The notes under the pieces were generated by a model. The model saw only the letters and a list, made by a program, of their open reading frames with translations. It did not search any database and was not told the origin of the DNA. Made by a program: the position numbers and the translations under genes. A stretch of DNA of 29,399 nucleotides from DATKCA01 sp035544675 (GTDB lineage Bacteria > Acidobacteriota > Thermoanaerobaculia > Gp7-AA8), in assembly GCA_035544675.1 (NCBI GenBank), contig DATKCA010000289.1, positions 1-29,399 of the forward strand, read 5' to 3'. The stretch's first letter is position 1. Each line of letters opens with the position of its first letter. Of the stretch, positions 8,627-15,979 are shown piece after piece.

Positions 8627-9343
8627 CTACGTTGCCAGCTCGAGCCGCAGGGTGCCGTAGCTCTGCTGAATCTCGATGCGCACCGGCGTGCGCTCCACGT
8701 CCTCCGCCAGCCACACCTTCACCGCGCCCTTCTTCTGGCCGTCGGCAGGTGCGATCGTGAACGGACGCACTGGCACGTCCTGGCCCCCCACGCGAAGGGT
8801 GGTCAGCGGGCTGGGAGTGAACGAGAACAGGTACCCCTTGCCGGCCGAGTAGACCGTCGACGTGTGCCGTGACTTGATCGATGCGGCGTTCTGCCGCAGG
8901 TAGTAGATGGACGTCAGGACGTCCTGCGCCGTGTCCGACTCGAGCGCGCGGACCTTCTGCTTCACGCCGTGGTCGTCGCTGCGCTTCTCCACCCGCGCTA
9001 CGCGGCCCTCGTAGTCGAACTGGACGCGATGCTGCTCATAGCGGTTGTTCCACGAATACCCGTCCTCGCTGGTGAACGTGCGAATTCCTCCCGGCGCCAT
9101 GGACGAGGCGTAGTATGCGGACCCGCCCTTCGACCCGAGCGTGAGCCGGCTCGTGACGCTGCTTCCCTCGCGCGTCTCCAGCGTGCCGGTCCCCGAGGAA
9201 GGGAAGGCGATGCGAGCGATCCAGGCCAGGCCGCCCTCGAGGCTCCAGCGGTATTTGAGCCGTTCCAGGCCCGCCGCATACGCGGGAGCCGAGCTCATCA
9301 TTGAGATTAGGAGGACCGAGGCCGCGAGAAGTCTGAGTTTCAT
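8627..9343 (-). CDS. Exported DUF3108-like protein
   Basis: 238 residues from the ATG at 9343, chosen because it begins a clear signal peptide (MKLRLLAASVLLISMM, cleavage after AYA). An upstream GTG at 9385 would add 14 non-signal residues. The mature part is all-β in character with 'LERLKYRWSLEGG', 'GYSWNNRYEQHRVQFDYEG' and a C-terminal 'VWLAEDVERTPVRIEI' strand. These match DUF3108 envelope proteins of unknown function, thought to be periplasmic or outer-membrane associated. It lies 38 nt downstream of the small basic protein gene on the same strand, so the two may be cotranscribed. Confidence 0.8.
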   Translation of the reverse strand: MKLRLLAASVLLISMMSSAPAYAAGLERLKYRWSLEGGLAWIARIAFPSSGTGTLETREGSSVTSRLTLGSKGGSAYYASSMAPGGIRTFTSEDGYSWNNRYEQHRVQFDYEGRVARVEKRSDDHGVKQKVRALESDTAQDVLTSIYYLRQNAASIKSRHTSTVYSAGKGYLFSFTPSPLTTLRVGGQDVPVRPFTIAPADGQKKGAVKVWLAEDVERTPVRIEIQQSYGTLRLELAT

Positions 9344-9381
9344 GGACACGCGCCGTGAAACAGCCGCGCGCCCCTCGGTAT

Positions 9382-9783
9382 TCACGATTTTCCGAGGCGT
9401 TTTTTGAGGGCGGCGATGGCAGCTTCGCGCCCCTTGCTCCGGGCGATGTCCTGAAATCGTCTCCGGTCACCCTCCGGGACCTGGCGGATGAGTCCGAGAT
9501 ACTGACCCTGGATCTGCCGCGAGGCGGCGACCTCTGGCGAGACGGTCCGGCGGCGCTGCGCCCGCTTCACTGCCGCGCGAATCCTGCTGGCCGGGTGCTT
9601 GACCGGTCTGGCGATTCCCCGGAGCTCGGAAAGGCGTTTCTCGACAAACGTCATTTCCTGCCACATGCCGGCCAGATGGCGCCGGATGTCGACCGCGGAG
9701 ACCTTCCCCTCGTCGATCAGCTTCTCGAGGATGTAGCGCGCCTGATTCGCGGTGAGGGGAGGAACATTCGCTGCTCTGGCCAT
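9382..9783 (-). CDS. Small basic helical protein, unknown function
   Basis: 133 residues from the ATG at 9783; an earlier in-frame start would add 11 residues that look untranslated. It is rich in Arg, Lys and Ala and predicted helical throughout. The N-terminal part (TANQARYILEKLIDEGKVS) looks like a short helix-turn-helix or scaffold, the middle (RIRAAVKRAQRRRTVSPEV) is strongly basic, and the C-terminus ends 'AAIAALKKRLGKS'. No signal peptide, so cytoplasmic. The charge suggests nucleic-acid binding, but I do not recognise the family. The start has TACAAT exactly 6 nt upstream and no Shine-Dalgarno, suggesting a leaderless mRNA. Confidence 0.72.
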   Translation of the reverse strand: MARAANVPPLTANQARYILEKLIDEGKVSAVDIRRHLAGMWQEMTFVEKRLSELRGIARPVKHPASRIRAAVKRAQRRRTVSPEVAASRQIQGQYLGLIRQVPEGDRRRFQDIARSKGREAAIAALKKRLGKS

Positions 9784-9789
9784 GGGCGC

Positions 9790-9795
9790 ATTGTA
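9790..9795 (-). promoter_or_regulatory. -10 box TACAAT, leaderless start of the basic-protein gene
   Basis: TACAAT (5 of 6 to consensus) on the minus strand, then 6 nt, then ATG 9783. The predicted first transcribed base is the A of the ATG. The -35 region is not recognisable. Confidence 0.45.
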
Positions 9796-9828
9796 AAGGC
9801 GGCGAGGGGCGCCCATCAGAACTGACCG

Positions 9829-10260
9829 TTACATCCGGCTCCAGCACCACTGCTCGCCCTCGACTTTGCCTCCCATCGTCCCCTCCACGCGCGCGCAGAG
9901 CCGTTTCCCGTCGAGCCAGTAGAGGATGCGCTGCGGAAAGTCGTGCTGGAGGTTCTCGAACACGACCCGCGATGCGGTGGACTCTTTCAACGTGAACGGT
10001 GTCGGGGCCCGGCCGCCCGGCATCGCCTTGTACACCAGCGCGTGGCCGGCTTTTTCAATGCGCAGGAACTCGAAGGACACCTTGCCGTTTCCCCGGACGT
10101 CCCGGTGCATCCCGACCATGAGGTTGCCGTCGGACGTCGTCCAGTGCTCCTCCATCTTCACGCCGTCGATCGTGCCGCCCCACGAGCCGGTCATCCATTT
10201 CGGGAAATCGGCCGCCTGGGCCGGCGCCGCCAGAAGAAAGACCAACGCAATCATTCGCAT
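9829..10260 (-). CDS. Exported DUF6265-like protein (second copy)
   Basis: 143 residues with a signal peptide (MRMIALVFLLAAPAQAA). The domain matches the copy at 7985-8506: 'MTGSWGGTIDGVKMEEHWT', 'GNLMVGMHRDV', 'FEFLRIE', 'FENLQHDFPQRILYW'. The latter 'LQHDFPQ' block is characteristic of the DUF6265 fold. Function is unknown; a periplasmic small-ligand-binding β-barrel is plausible. It begins 9 nt after the AraC-type regulator gene's stop on the same strand, so cotranscription is likely, although TAAGCT 6 nt before the ATG could also give a separate leaderless transcript. Confidence 0.82.
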   Translation of the reverse strand: MRMIALVFLLAAPAQAADFPKWMTGSWGGTIDGVKMEEHWTTSDGNLMVGMHRDVRGNGKVSFEFLRIEKAGHALVYKAMPGGRAPTPFTLKESTASRVVFENLQHDFPQRILYWLDGKRLCARVEGTMGGKVEGEQWCWSRM

Positions 10261-10269
10261 GAGGGGAGC

Positions 10270-11025
10270 TTAGCAATCGGTGCGGGGAGCGTCTTGTAGA
10301 TTTCCGACAATCGCCGCGTTGACGGCGTTCTGCTCGCGCAGGAACGCGGACGGGCTCACGCCGGCCAGCTCGCGGAACTCGTGGAGCCGGTGGGCGTCGT
10401 CGTGGTAGCCGGCTTCCTCGCCGCGAAGCGTCGCCTGCAGCCTGATGATGCGCGCGAGCACCTTCGGACTCACGCCGACGTGTGTGTCGAAGAGACGCTC
10501 CAGGGTGCGCTCGGTCGTGCCGATCTGGGCTGCCAGAGCGCGGATGCGGATGTCTCCGCGCCGCGACTCGATCAGGCTGATGGCGCGGCCGGCCACGCGG
10601 TTCGGAGCGGTGATACGGCGCGCCAGCATCGACTGCGCCTGGGCCATCGGGTCGGGCGAGTCGAAGACCGGCCCGCAGAGGCCGCGGACCACGTCGTCGA
10701 GCGGCGCGACGACTCCGCAGAGCTCGCGCATCGGCATCTGAAAGAAGCCGCTCGCTCCGCCGCGGCGGAAGCGGATGCCGAGAACGTCCGCGCGTGTGCT
10801 GGGACGGATGATGACGGCGCGCCGGATCTCCCCCATGAGCATCGCCGCCGGCTGCGCGGCACCCGCCTGCTCGAACGGATCGCCGAGGTGAAAGATCAAC
10901 TCGAACGACCCGTCGGGGAGGATGCGCTCGGGTCGCGGAGCGTCATCCGTTCCACGCAGCGTCCAGAGACACTTCACCAGCGGCGCGAGACGACGGTCGG
11001 GAGCGTATTCGCGATAGGTGAGCAA
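10270..11025 (-). CDS. AraC-family regulator with DUF6597-like N-domain, HTH shortened
   Basis: 251 residues. The N-terminal domain (about 1-150; 'PLVKCLWTLRG', 'RILPDGSFELIFHLG') matches the sensory domain often fused to AraC-type DNA-binding domains. The C-terminal domain has a complete first helix-turn-helix ('IRALAAQIGTTERTLERLF') and the family end ('FRELAGVSPSAFLREQ'). The second helix-turn-helix is short: between 'IIRLQATLR' and 'GYHDDAHRLHEF' there are only 4 residues where relatives usually have about 16. This looks like an in-frame loss of about 36 nt and could weaken DNA binding. The start is TTG, supported by TAGAAT exactly 6 nt upstream and no Shine-Dalgarno. The stop TAA lies 9 nt before the downstream DUF6265-like gene. 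Confidence 0.83.
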   Translation of the reverse strand: MLTYREYAPDRRLAPLVKCLWTLRGTDDAPRPERILPDGSFELIFHLGDPFEQAGAAQPAAMLMGEIRRAVIIRPSTRADVLGIRFRRGGASGFFQMPMRELCGVVAPLDDVVRGLCGPVFDSPDPMAQAQSMLARRITAPNRVAGRAISLIESRRGDIRIRALAAQIGTTERTLERLFDTHVGVSPKVLARIIRLQATLRGEEAGYHDDAHRLHEFRELAGVSPSAFLREQNAVNAAIVGNLQDAPRTDC

Positions 11026-11031
11026 GGCTGA

Positions 11032-11037
11032 ATTCTA
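11032..11037 (-). promoter_or_regulatory. -10 box TAGAAT, leaderless start of the AraC-type gene
   Basis: TAGAAT on the minus strand with exactly 6 nt to the TTG start at 11025. The predicted start site coincides with the first base of the TTG. Confidence 0.42.
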
Positions 11038-11050
11038 GCCGCTGAGCCTT

Positions 11051-11100
11051 CAAAGCTCTTAGACCCAAGCCCAAAGCTCCCGGTTACCGGTTTCCGGTTC
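11051..11100. repeat. Short intergenic repeats (CAAAGCTC pair, CCGGTT heptamers)
   Basis: CAAAGCTC occurs at 11051-11058 and again at 11072-11079. It is followed by three 7-bp units CCGGTTA, CCGGTTT and CCGGTTC at 11080-11100. The last unit runs into the stop codon of the MBL-fold gene. It fills nearly all of the 74-nt gap and resembles the heptamer array at 8554. Confidence 0.6.
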
Positions 11101-12620
11101 TACAGCTCTCCCGCCGCCGGCGCGACCGTCTCGGTCGCCCTCACGAAGTCCGCGATCGGCGCAGTGCGGCCGTGCACGCCGGCGATCCACTCCGCCTTGA
11201 TGCCCTTCTCCTTCAGCGCCCGCGCGAAGCTGAGGGTCGAGGCTTGCGGCGGTCCGAATGGCGCGTTGTTGTTCGGGACGTTGAACAGGTCGCCCTGGAA
11301 CACGATGCGCTGCTTCGGCAGGTACGCGATCACCATTTCGCGGGCGTGCGGGTTCGGGCCGATGTCGATCAGCTCGACGGTGTTCTCGCCGTCGGTGAAC
11401 ACGCGCCTGCCGTTCTCGATCAGGGCGAACTCCGGCTTGCGGGGATTCTTCGCCAGCCGGTCGTTGTGAGGCGCGGCCGCCATCATCTCCACGATCCTGC
11501 GGTTCTTTGCCGTCGTGACCACCGTCGCCCCCTCGGCGATGAAGCTGCGGAGGCCGCCGATGTGATCGCCGTGATGATGCGTCAGAGCGATGTAGCGGAT
11601 CGGCTTGCCGGGAATCGTCTCCTTGATGCGGCGGATGACGTTGTCCGCGCCGGCGCTCGAGCCTGGCGCCTCGACGGCCAGGACGTAGTCCCGGAAAGCG
11701 ATGGCCAGCGTGTGCTGGTTGTTTCCCGCGACGTTCTGGATGAGGTAGACGCCGTCGCCGAGTTTCTCGACGTTCGCTTCGAGGGCGGCCGGGGCCGCAT
11801 TCACCCTGCGGAAGCCGTCATCCGCGATCTGGAACGTCGCGTCGGTGAGAGCGGGATTGAACTCCGCCTTCACTTTGTAGCGCGCCTGCAGCTCGCCGGC
11901 GATGCGCCACGTCCACGTCTGCGGCACTCTCAACTTTCCGGAGGTGGTGTAATCCCCGAACATGATCTCGGACGCTTCTTCTCCCGTGAGCGGATCGGTG
12001 AAGATCAGCTCGTACTTCGCCACCAGCCCGCTCTTCGAGTCGACGTACATCGCAATCTGCTGCGTGTCGGGCATGACGAACGTGATGACGTCGTGTTTGC
12101 GTCCCTCGAGCTGCTCTTCACCGAGATGGCGGAGGGAGAGCTCGCGGTCGAGAGCCTGCCGGAGGATGAGGTTCGGGAGGCGGCGGTAGTACTGGATGAA
12201 CTGCTGCTGGGTGGTCTGCGCCGCCGGAACGGGCGTGGCCGTGCGGGCGCGGAGGTCGTAGTTCATCCCCTCTCCGCCCTTGAGAATGACCGCGTTGTGA
12301 CCCTCGAACCCGTTGCCGCTCGTGCGCTGCTCGAGGAACAGCCGGTTGTTCTTCAGGTCGAAGGTGAGCTTCTCGTGGAAGGAGCCGGATTCGAACGGAG
12401 GCTCCGCGGTCGGCATCTGCAGGCGCGGCCATGTCTCGCCCTGCAGCTCCATTCGCAGCGTCTCGATGCCGCGCAGCGCTTCTGCTCCGCCGATGGCGTC
12501 GACCGCGGCGTCCAGCACCTTGCGGGCACGGGTCTGCGAGCGCTCGGTGAGGGTCTCCGGGTTATCGGCGGCCATCGCCGTGACCGCGACGAACATGAGG
12601 ATGAGGGAGAGCCTGGACAT
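11100..12620 (-). CDS. Exported metallo-β-lactamase-fold hydrolase
   Basis: 506 residues from ATG 12620, chosen for its signal peptide (MSRLSLILMFVAVTAMA) and a GGAGGT Shine-Dalgarno 6 nt upstream. Residues about 30-280 form an N-terminal domain like the LolA-type outer-membrane lipoprotein-sorting fold ('LDAAVDAIGGAEALRGIETLRMEL'). Residues about 290-500 are an MBL fold with H348-H-H-G-D-H353, then 'NPHARE', 'FQGDLF' and 'AGVHGR', so all usual zinc ligands are present. MBL-fold enzymes hydrolyse esters, thioesters, lactams or phosphodiesters; this subtype is not assignable from sequence. Site: periplasm. Downstream and upstream neighbours are unrelated, and the gene is divergent from the small membrane protein at 12807. 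Confidence 0.85.
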   Translation of the reverse strand: MSRLSLILMFVAVTAMAADNPETLTERSQTRARKVLDAAVDAIGGAEALRGIETLRMELQGETWPRLQMPTAEPPFESGSFHEKLTFDLKNNRLFLEQRTSGNGFEGHNAVILKGGEGMNYDLRARTATPVPAAQTTQQQFIQYYRRLPNLILRQALDRELSLRHLGEEQLEGRKHDVITFVMPDTQQIAMYVDSKSGLVAKYELIFTDPLTGEEASEIMFGDYTTSGKLRVPQTWTWRIAGELQARYKVKAEFNPALTDATFQIADDGFRRVNAAPAALEANVEKLGDGVYLIQNVAGNNQHTLAIAFRDYVLAVEAPGSSAGADNVIRRIKETIPGKPIRYIALTHHHGDHIGGLRSFIAEGATVVTTAKNRRIVEMMAAAPHNDRLAKNPRKPEFALIENGRRVFTDGENTVELIDIGPNPHAREMVIAYLPKQRIVFQGDLFNVPNNNAPFGPPQASTLSFARALKEKGIKAEWIAGVHGRTAPIADFVRATETVAPAAGEL

Positions 12621-12806
12621 GTCGCACCTCCGCCGGGAAACATATCCGCGAGAGGCGCACGCGCGCGCGAACACTCCTGTGACAGCTTGTAAACGCCTCA
12701 CCCGTGCCCGATCCCGTTCCCGGAGGTCAGCGGCACATCACGCCGTAGCGATCGTCACCTTGCCCGGTAGGGCTCCGGCCTACATTGATTTGCAGAAGGA
12801 GGACTC

Positions 12807-12998
12807 ATGCGCAAAGTGCTCTTCTTTTTTGGCTGGGCAATCCTGATTGCGCTTCCGATCGCGTTCACGATCGAGATCGTCGCGATCCAGAACTTGCCGG
12901 AAGTACAGATCTGGAAGTGGGCGATCCTCTGCGGTGCGGTCGTGCTAATTTTCTTCGCGCGCAACCGTGACGAGGTGCTCAAGCACCACGTCGTCTGA
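12807..12998 (+). CDS. Small two-helix inner-membrane protein
   Basis: 63 residues with two hydrophobic helices (about 4-26 and 36-52) and a short basic tail (ARNRDEVLKHHVV). I do not recognise a family. The start is well fixed by a strong Shine-Dalgarno (AAGGAGG at 12797-12802, spacing 4). TACATT at 12781-12786 is a possible -10 with TTGCCC 15 nt further upstream. The 186-nt gap to the divergent MBL-fold gene must hold both promoters; nothing else is evident in it. Confidence 0.7.
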   Translation: MRKVLFFFGWAILIALPIAFTIEIVAIQNLPEVQIWKWAILCGAVVLIFFARNRDEVLKHHVV

Positions 12999-13127
12999 GC
13001 GGTAGCGTGGGTGAGGACACCGGCGCCCCGGGCGGGGTGGGGGCGACGACCGAGGCGCGGTGAGGCTGTAGGAACTGGCGAAGCGGCCTGTCAGCCTCGG
13101 GCGCGGAGCGGTAGCATGTCGGCCGGG

Positions 13128-14201
13128 ATGCGAGAGCTTTGGAGAGCCGGCCTTGTCGCCGCTGCCAGTCTGCTGCTGACGGCTGCAGCCCAAGCGCAGC
13201 AGCTTCCGCGCTGGATCTCCAGACTCTCCATCCACGGTTACCTCAGCCAGGCCTACGCGGTCAGCGACGATCACCAGATCCTCGGCATTCCGACGGAGGG
13301 GACCACGGACTATCGCGATCTGGCGCTGCAGCTCCGCTACGATCAGGACAAAGCCAACATCTTCATCGTGCAGCTCCGCCAGGAACGGCTGGGCGACAGC
13401 CCCAAGTCACGCGGCGACGTCGAGCTGGACTGGGCCTTCTATCAGCGCAACATCTCCGACCGCCTGTCGCTCAAGGCCGGTCGCATCCCGCTGCCGCTCG
13501 GAATCTTCAACGAGGCCGGCGGCGCCGGGACCACGTTCCCCTTCTTCCGCCCGCCGAACGAGTTCTACGAGCGCCAGTACACGAGCAAGACGCTGGAGGG
13601 ATTCCTCGGCTCGATGACCCTGGGCGGGCCGGCCGGATGGAGCTTCGACCTGGACGCCTACGGCGGGCAGTGGGCCCTGGACCAGTTCGGCGGTGACCGG
13701 GCCGATGCCCGCGAAGCGTTCGGTGCGCAGATCTGGGCGAACACTCCGCTGCAGGGCGTGCGGATCGGCGGCGGCGCTTACCGCTGCACGGTCGAGCCGC
13801 GCGATGGCGTCGCGGCGGACTACCTCATGGTGCACGGCTCGATCGACGCCGATCTCGATCGGTGGAGGCTGGCCACCGAGTACCTGAGCGGGAACCTCGA
13901 CTACTACGGCCGGTACCACGCGTATTACGGACAGGTCGGATACCAGTTCACGAAACGCGTCAGCGTTCACGCGCGCGGCGCCGTCGCTCGAATGAAGCTT
14001 CCTGGGAATGGATACACGATCACGCCGAAGCTCAGCGACGACGTCGGCATTGCCATCAATTACGCGCTGCACCCCGCCCTGATTTTCAAGCTCGAAGGCC
14101 ACACCAACGAAGGACTGCTCCGTGAGGATGCTCCTCTCAACCTCTACGGGTCGCCCTCGAAAACGAGGTACGTAATCGCGAGCGTCGTGGCCGGTTTCTA
14201 A
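13128..14201 (+). CDS. Outer-membrane β-barrel porin
   Basis: 357 residues from ATG 13128 (or 361 from ATG 13116). The signal peptide is MRELWRAGLVAAASLLL..AQA. The mature protein is an alternating amphipathic β-strand sequence with 'HGYLSQAY', 'QLRQERLG', 'RNISDRLSLKAGRIPLPLG' and 'YYGQVGYQFTKRVSVHARG'. It ends in Phe, the C-terminal aromatic needed for BAM-dependent assembly. The 'LKAGRIPLPLGIFNE' pattern is shared with porins that sit next to PBP-like genes. It heads the operon with the PBP-like protein 24 nt downstream, sensor kinase and response regulator, so it probably admits the ligand the module senses. TAGCAT (13112-13117) 10 nt before ATG 13128 may be the -10 box. Confidence 0.84.
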   Translation: MRELWRAGLVAAASLLLTAAAQAQQLPRWISRLSIHGYLSQAYAVSDDHQILGIPTEGTTDYRDLALQLRYDQDKANIFIVQLRQERLGDSPKSRGDVELDWAFYQRNISDRLSLKAGRIPLPLGIFNEAGGAGTTFPFFRPPNEFYERQYTSKTLEGFLGSMTLGGPAGWSFDLDAYGGQWALDQFGGDRADAREAFGAQIWANTPLQGVRIGGGAYRCTVEPRDGVAADYLMVHGSIDADLDRWRLATEYLSGNLDYYGRYHAYYGQVGYQFTKRVSVHARGAVARMKLPGNGYTITPKLSDDVGIAINYALHPALIFKLEGHTNEGLLREDAPLNLYGSPSKTRYVIASVVAGF

Positions 14202-14225
14202 TACTCTATTCATCTGACAGTTCGA

Positions 14226-14666
14226 ATGGTGGGGCGGCTGATTCTCGTCACGATGACGATGGTGGCGGCTGCAGCCGCTCAGTCGCCGTCTGCCGACCCG
14301 CCGCCGTTCCATGTGATCGTGGCGCGCGCCAATCCGGTGTCGTCGATCAGCCGCGCCGGCCTCTCGTCGGTGTTCATGAAAAGGACGCGCACATGGCCGG
14401 ACGGCTCGCCGATCGTCCCTGTCGACCAGCCGGCCACGTCGCGGACGCGCGAACTGTTCTCGCGGTCGGTCCACGGCAAGAGCGTCGCCTACGTGACGCG
14501 CTACTGGCACCGGCTGATCTTCTCGGGCCGAGGCATCCCGCCGATCGAGATGCCGTCCGACGCCGCGGTCATCGAGTTCGTCAGGGCCAACCGCGGCGCC
14601 ATCGGATACGTGGACCGGCGGACGGCGGCCGGCGATGACGTCAGGGTCATCGCGGTGACGCCATGA
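14226..14666 (+). CDS. Small periplasmic binding-protein-like (PstS-like) protein
   Basis: 146 residues with a signal peptide (MVGRLILVTMTMVAAAAAQ). The mature 120 residues match the short single-lobe 'phosphate ABC transporter substrate-binding-like' family: 'HVIVARANPVSSISRAGL', 'VFMKRTRTWPDGSPIVPVDQ', 'VHGKSVAYVTRYWHRLIFSG' and 'FVRANRGAIGYVDR'. Only one lobe is present, about half a normal PstS, and no permease or ATPase gene is nearby, so sensing rather than transport is likely. The stop overlaps the sensor-kinase start as ATGA, indicating translational coupling. The ligand is presumably an oxyanion but cannot be called. Confidence 0.78.
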   Translation: MVGRLILVTMTMVAAAAAQSPSADPPPFHVIVARANPVSSISRAGLSSVFMKRTRTWPDGSPIVPVDQPATSRTRELFSRSVHGKSVAYVTRYWHRLIFSGRGIPPIEMPSDAAVIEFVRANRGAIGYVDRRTAAGDDVRVIAVTP

Positions 14667-15979
14667 CGTTCCGCGCCAGGCTCGCGCTGACGATGGGCGC
14701 GCTGATCCTGGCCATCGCCGTGGCAATGTGGTTCCTCGTGCCGCGCGCGCTGGAGCAGGAAGCGATCACGCTGACCGCGCACAGGGCGGAGACGCTCGCA
14801 CACCTCACCGCGTTCACGATCCATCCTTCGATCTACTTCCGCGACCAGGGCGCACTCGAAGAGGCGCTGAGCGGAGCGCGACAAGACGAGGACGTGGCGT
14901 ACATCGTTGTCATCGCCCCCGACGGCAGGAGGCTGGCCGCATTCCACGCGGAGCGCGCGAGCGCGGCAGCTCTGGGCCGGCGGTCGATGGGCGGCGGCAT
15001 CTCGAGGGAAGGTTCTCTCTATGAAGTGATGACGCCGGTCCTCGACCGCGGTCAGGAGCTGGCGCGGCTCTACATCGGAATGTCGCTCGCTCGCGTCAAT
15101 CGCGAGATCTCCCGCACCCGCCTCACCATCGGAATCATCGGCGCAGTCATTCTGGCGGCAGGTCTTCTGGCCGTCGTGGTCATCAGCAACGTGATGACTC
15201 GTCCTCTGCGCCACGTGGCGGCGGGCGCGGGCAGGATCGCCGCCGGAGACTTCGCCCACCGCGTTCCCGAAGCGAGTGACGACGAGATCGGGAGGCTGGC
15301 CACGGCGTTCAACGATATGGCGGAGAAGGTCGCCGAACGCGACGCGTCGCTGCGGCTCCTTTCGAAACGCCTCCTGGCCGCACAGGAACGGGAGCGCGTC
15401 CGCATCGCCCGCGAGGTGCACGACGAGCTGGGCCAGGCCCTCACGGCGCTGAAGATCGATCTGCAGCAGGCCGGGAGCCCGCACGCGCGCAGCATCGACG
15501 CCATCATCGAGCTCGTCCGCCGCATCGCCACCGACCTGCGTCCATCCGTCCTCGACGATCTCGGCATCACTGCCGCCCTGGAGCAGCAGCTCCGCCGGCT
15601 TCGCGAGAGCACGGGGATGAAGACGACGCTGAGAGTGTCCGAAGAGCCGCAGCTGGACATGCTGACAGGGGTGACGCTGTACCGGATCGCGCAGGAGGGG
15701 CTTGCCAATGTGGTCCGCCACGCCGGGGCGTCCGAGGTGGAGGTGTCGCTGGAGGTGAGCGAGAGCGCCGCTGCGCTCGAGATCAGAGACAATGGCAGAG
15801 GCATTACCCGGGAACAGGTGGCCGGCTCGCAATCCCTCGGGCTGGTGGGGATTCGCGAGCGGGCGGAGTTGCTGGGAGGTAGTGTGAACATCGAAGGCCA
15901 GCCGGGGGAGGGCACGGTTCTGACCGTGACGCTGCCGCTGGCAAAGGACGATCGAAATGCTGCGAGCGTTGTGCGTTGA
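14663..15979 (+). CDS. Membrane sensor histidine kinase, NarX/DegS-type (HisKA_3)
   Basis: 438 residues. TM1 is at about 7-26, a periplasmic Cache/PAS-like sensor at about 30-150 ('YIVVIAPDGRRLAAFH'), TM2 at about 152-176, HAMP at about 177-230, and the dimerisation helix carries H253 in V-H-D-E-L-G-Q, the HisKA_3 phosphorylation site. The HATPase domain has an N-box N349 ('QEGLANVVRHA'), DNGRG, and a G2 region 'GLVGIRERAELLGG'. All catalytic elements are intact. The start ATG overlaps the PBP-like stop by 4 nt, and the end overlaps the response-regulator gene by 23 nt. It presumably reads the loaded PBP-like protein or a periplasmic ligand and phosphorylates the LuxR-type regulator. Confidence 0.92.
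   Translation: MTFRARLALTMGALILAIAVAMWFLVPRALEQEAITLTAHRAETLAHLTAFTIHPSIYFRDQGALEEALSGARQDEDVAYIVVIAPDGRRLAAFHAERASAAALGRRSMGGGISREGSLYEVMTPVLDRGQELARLYIGMSLARVNREISRTRLTIGIIGAVILAAGLLAVVVISNVMTRPLRHVAAGAGRIAAGDFAHRVPEASDDEIGRLATAFNDMAEKVAERDASLRLLSKRLLAAQERERVRIAREVHDELGQALTALKIDLQQAGSPHARSIDAIIELVRRIATDLRPSVLDDLGITAALEQQLRRLRESTGMKTTLRVSEEPQLDMLTGVTLYRIAQEGLANVVRHAGASEVEVSLEVSESAAALEIRDNGRGITREQVAGSQSLGLVGIRERAELLGGSVNIEGQPGEGTVLTVTLPLAKDDRNAASVVR

Noticed and set aside
10267..10272. TAAGCT before the DUF6265-like gene as a leaderless promoter
   Set aside because: The TAA is the stop codon of the preceding AraC-type gene, so the match is partly forced; not listed as a promoter feature.
12997..13115. 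Direct repeat GAGCGGTAGC at 12997-13006 and 13106-13115
   Set aside because: Only two 10-nt copies, one overlapping a stop codon; could be chance or a paired operator for the porin operon, but there is no further support.
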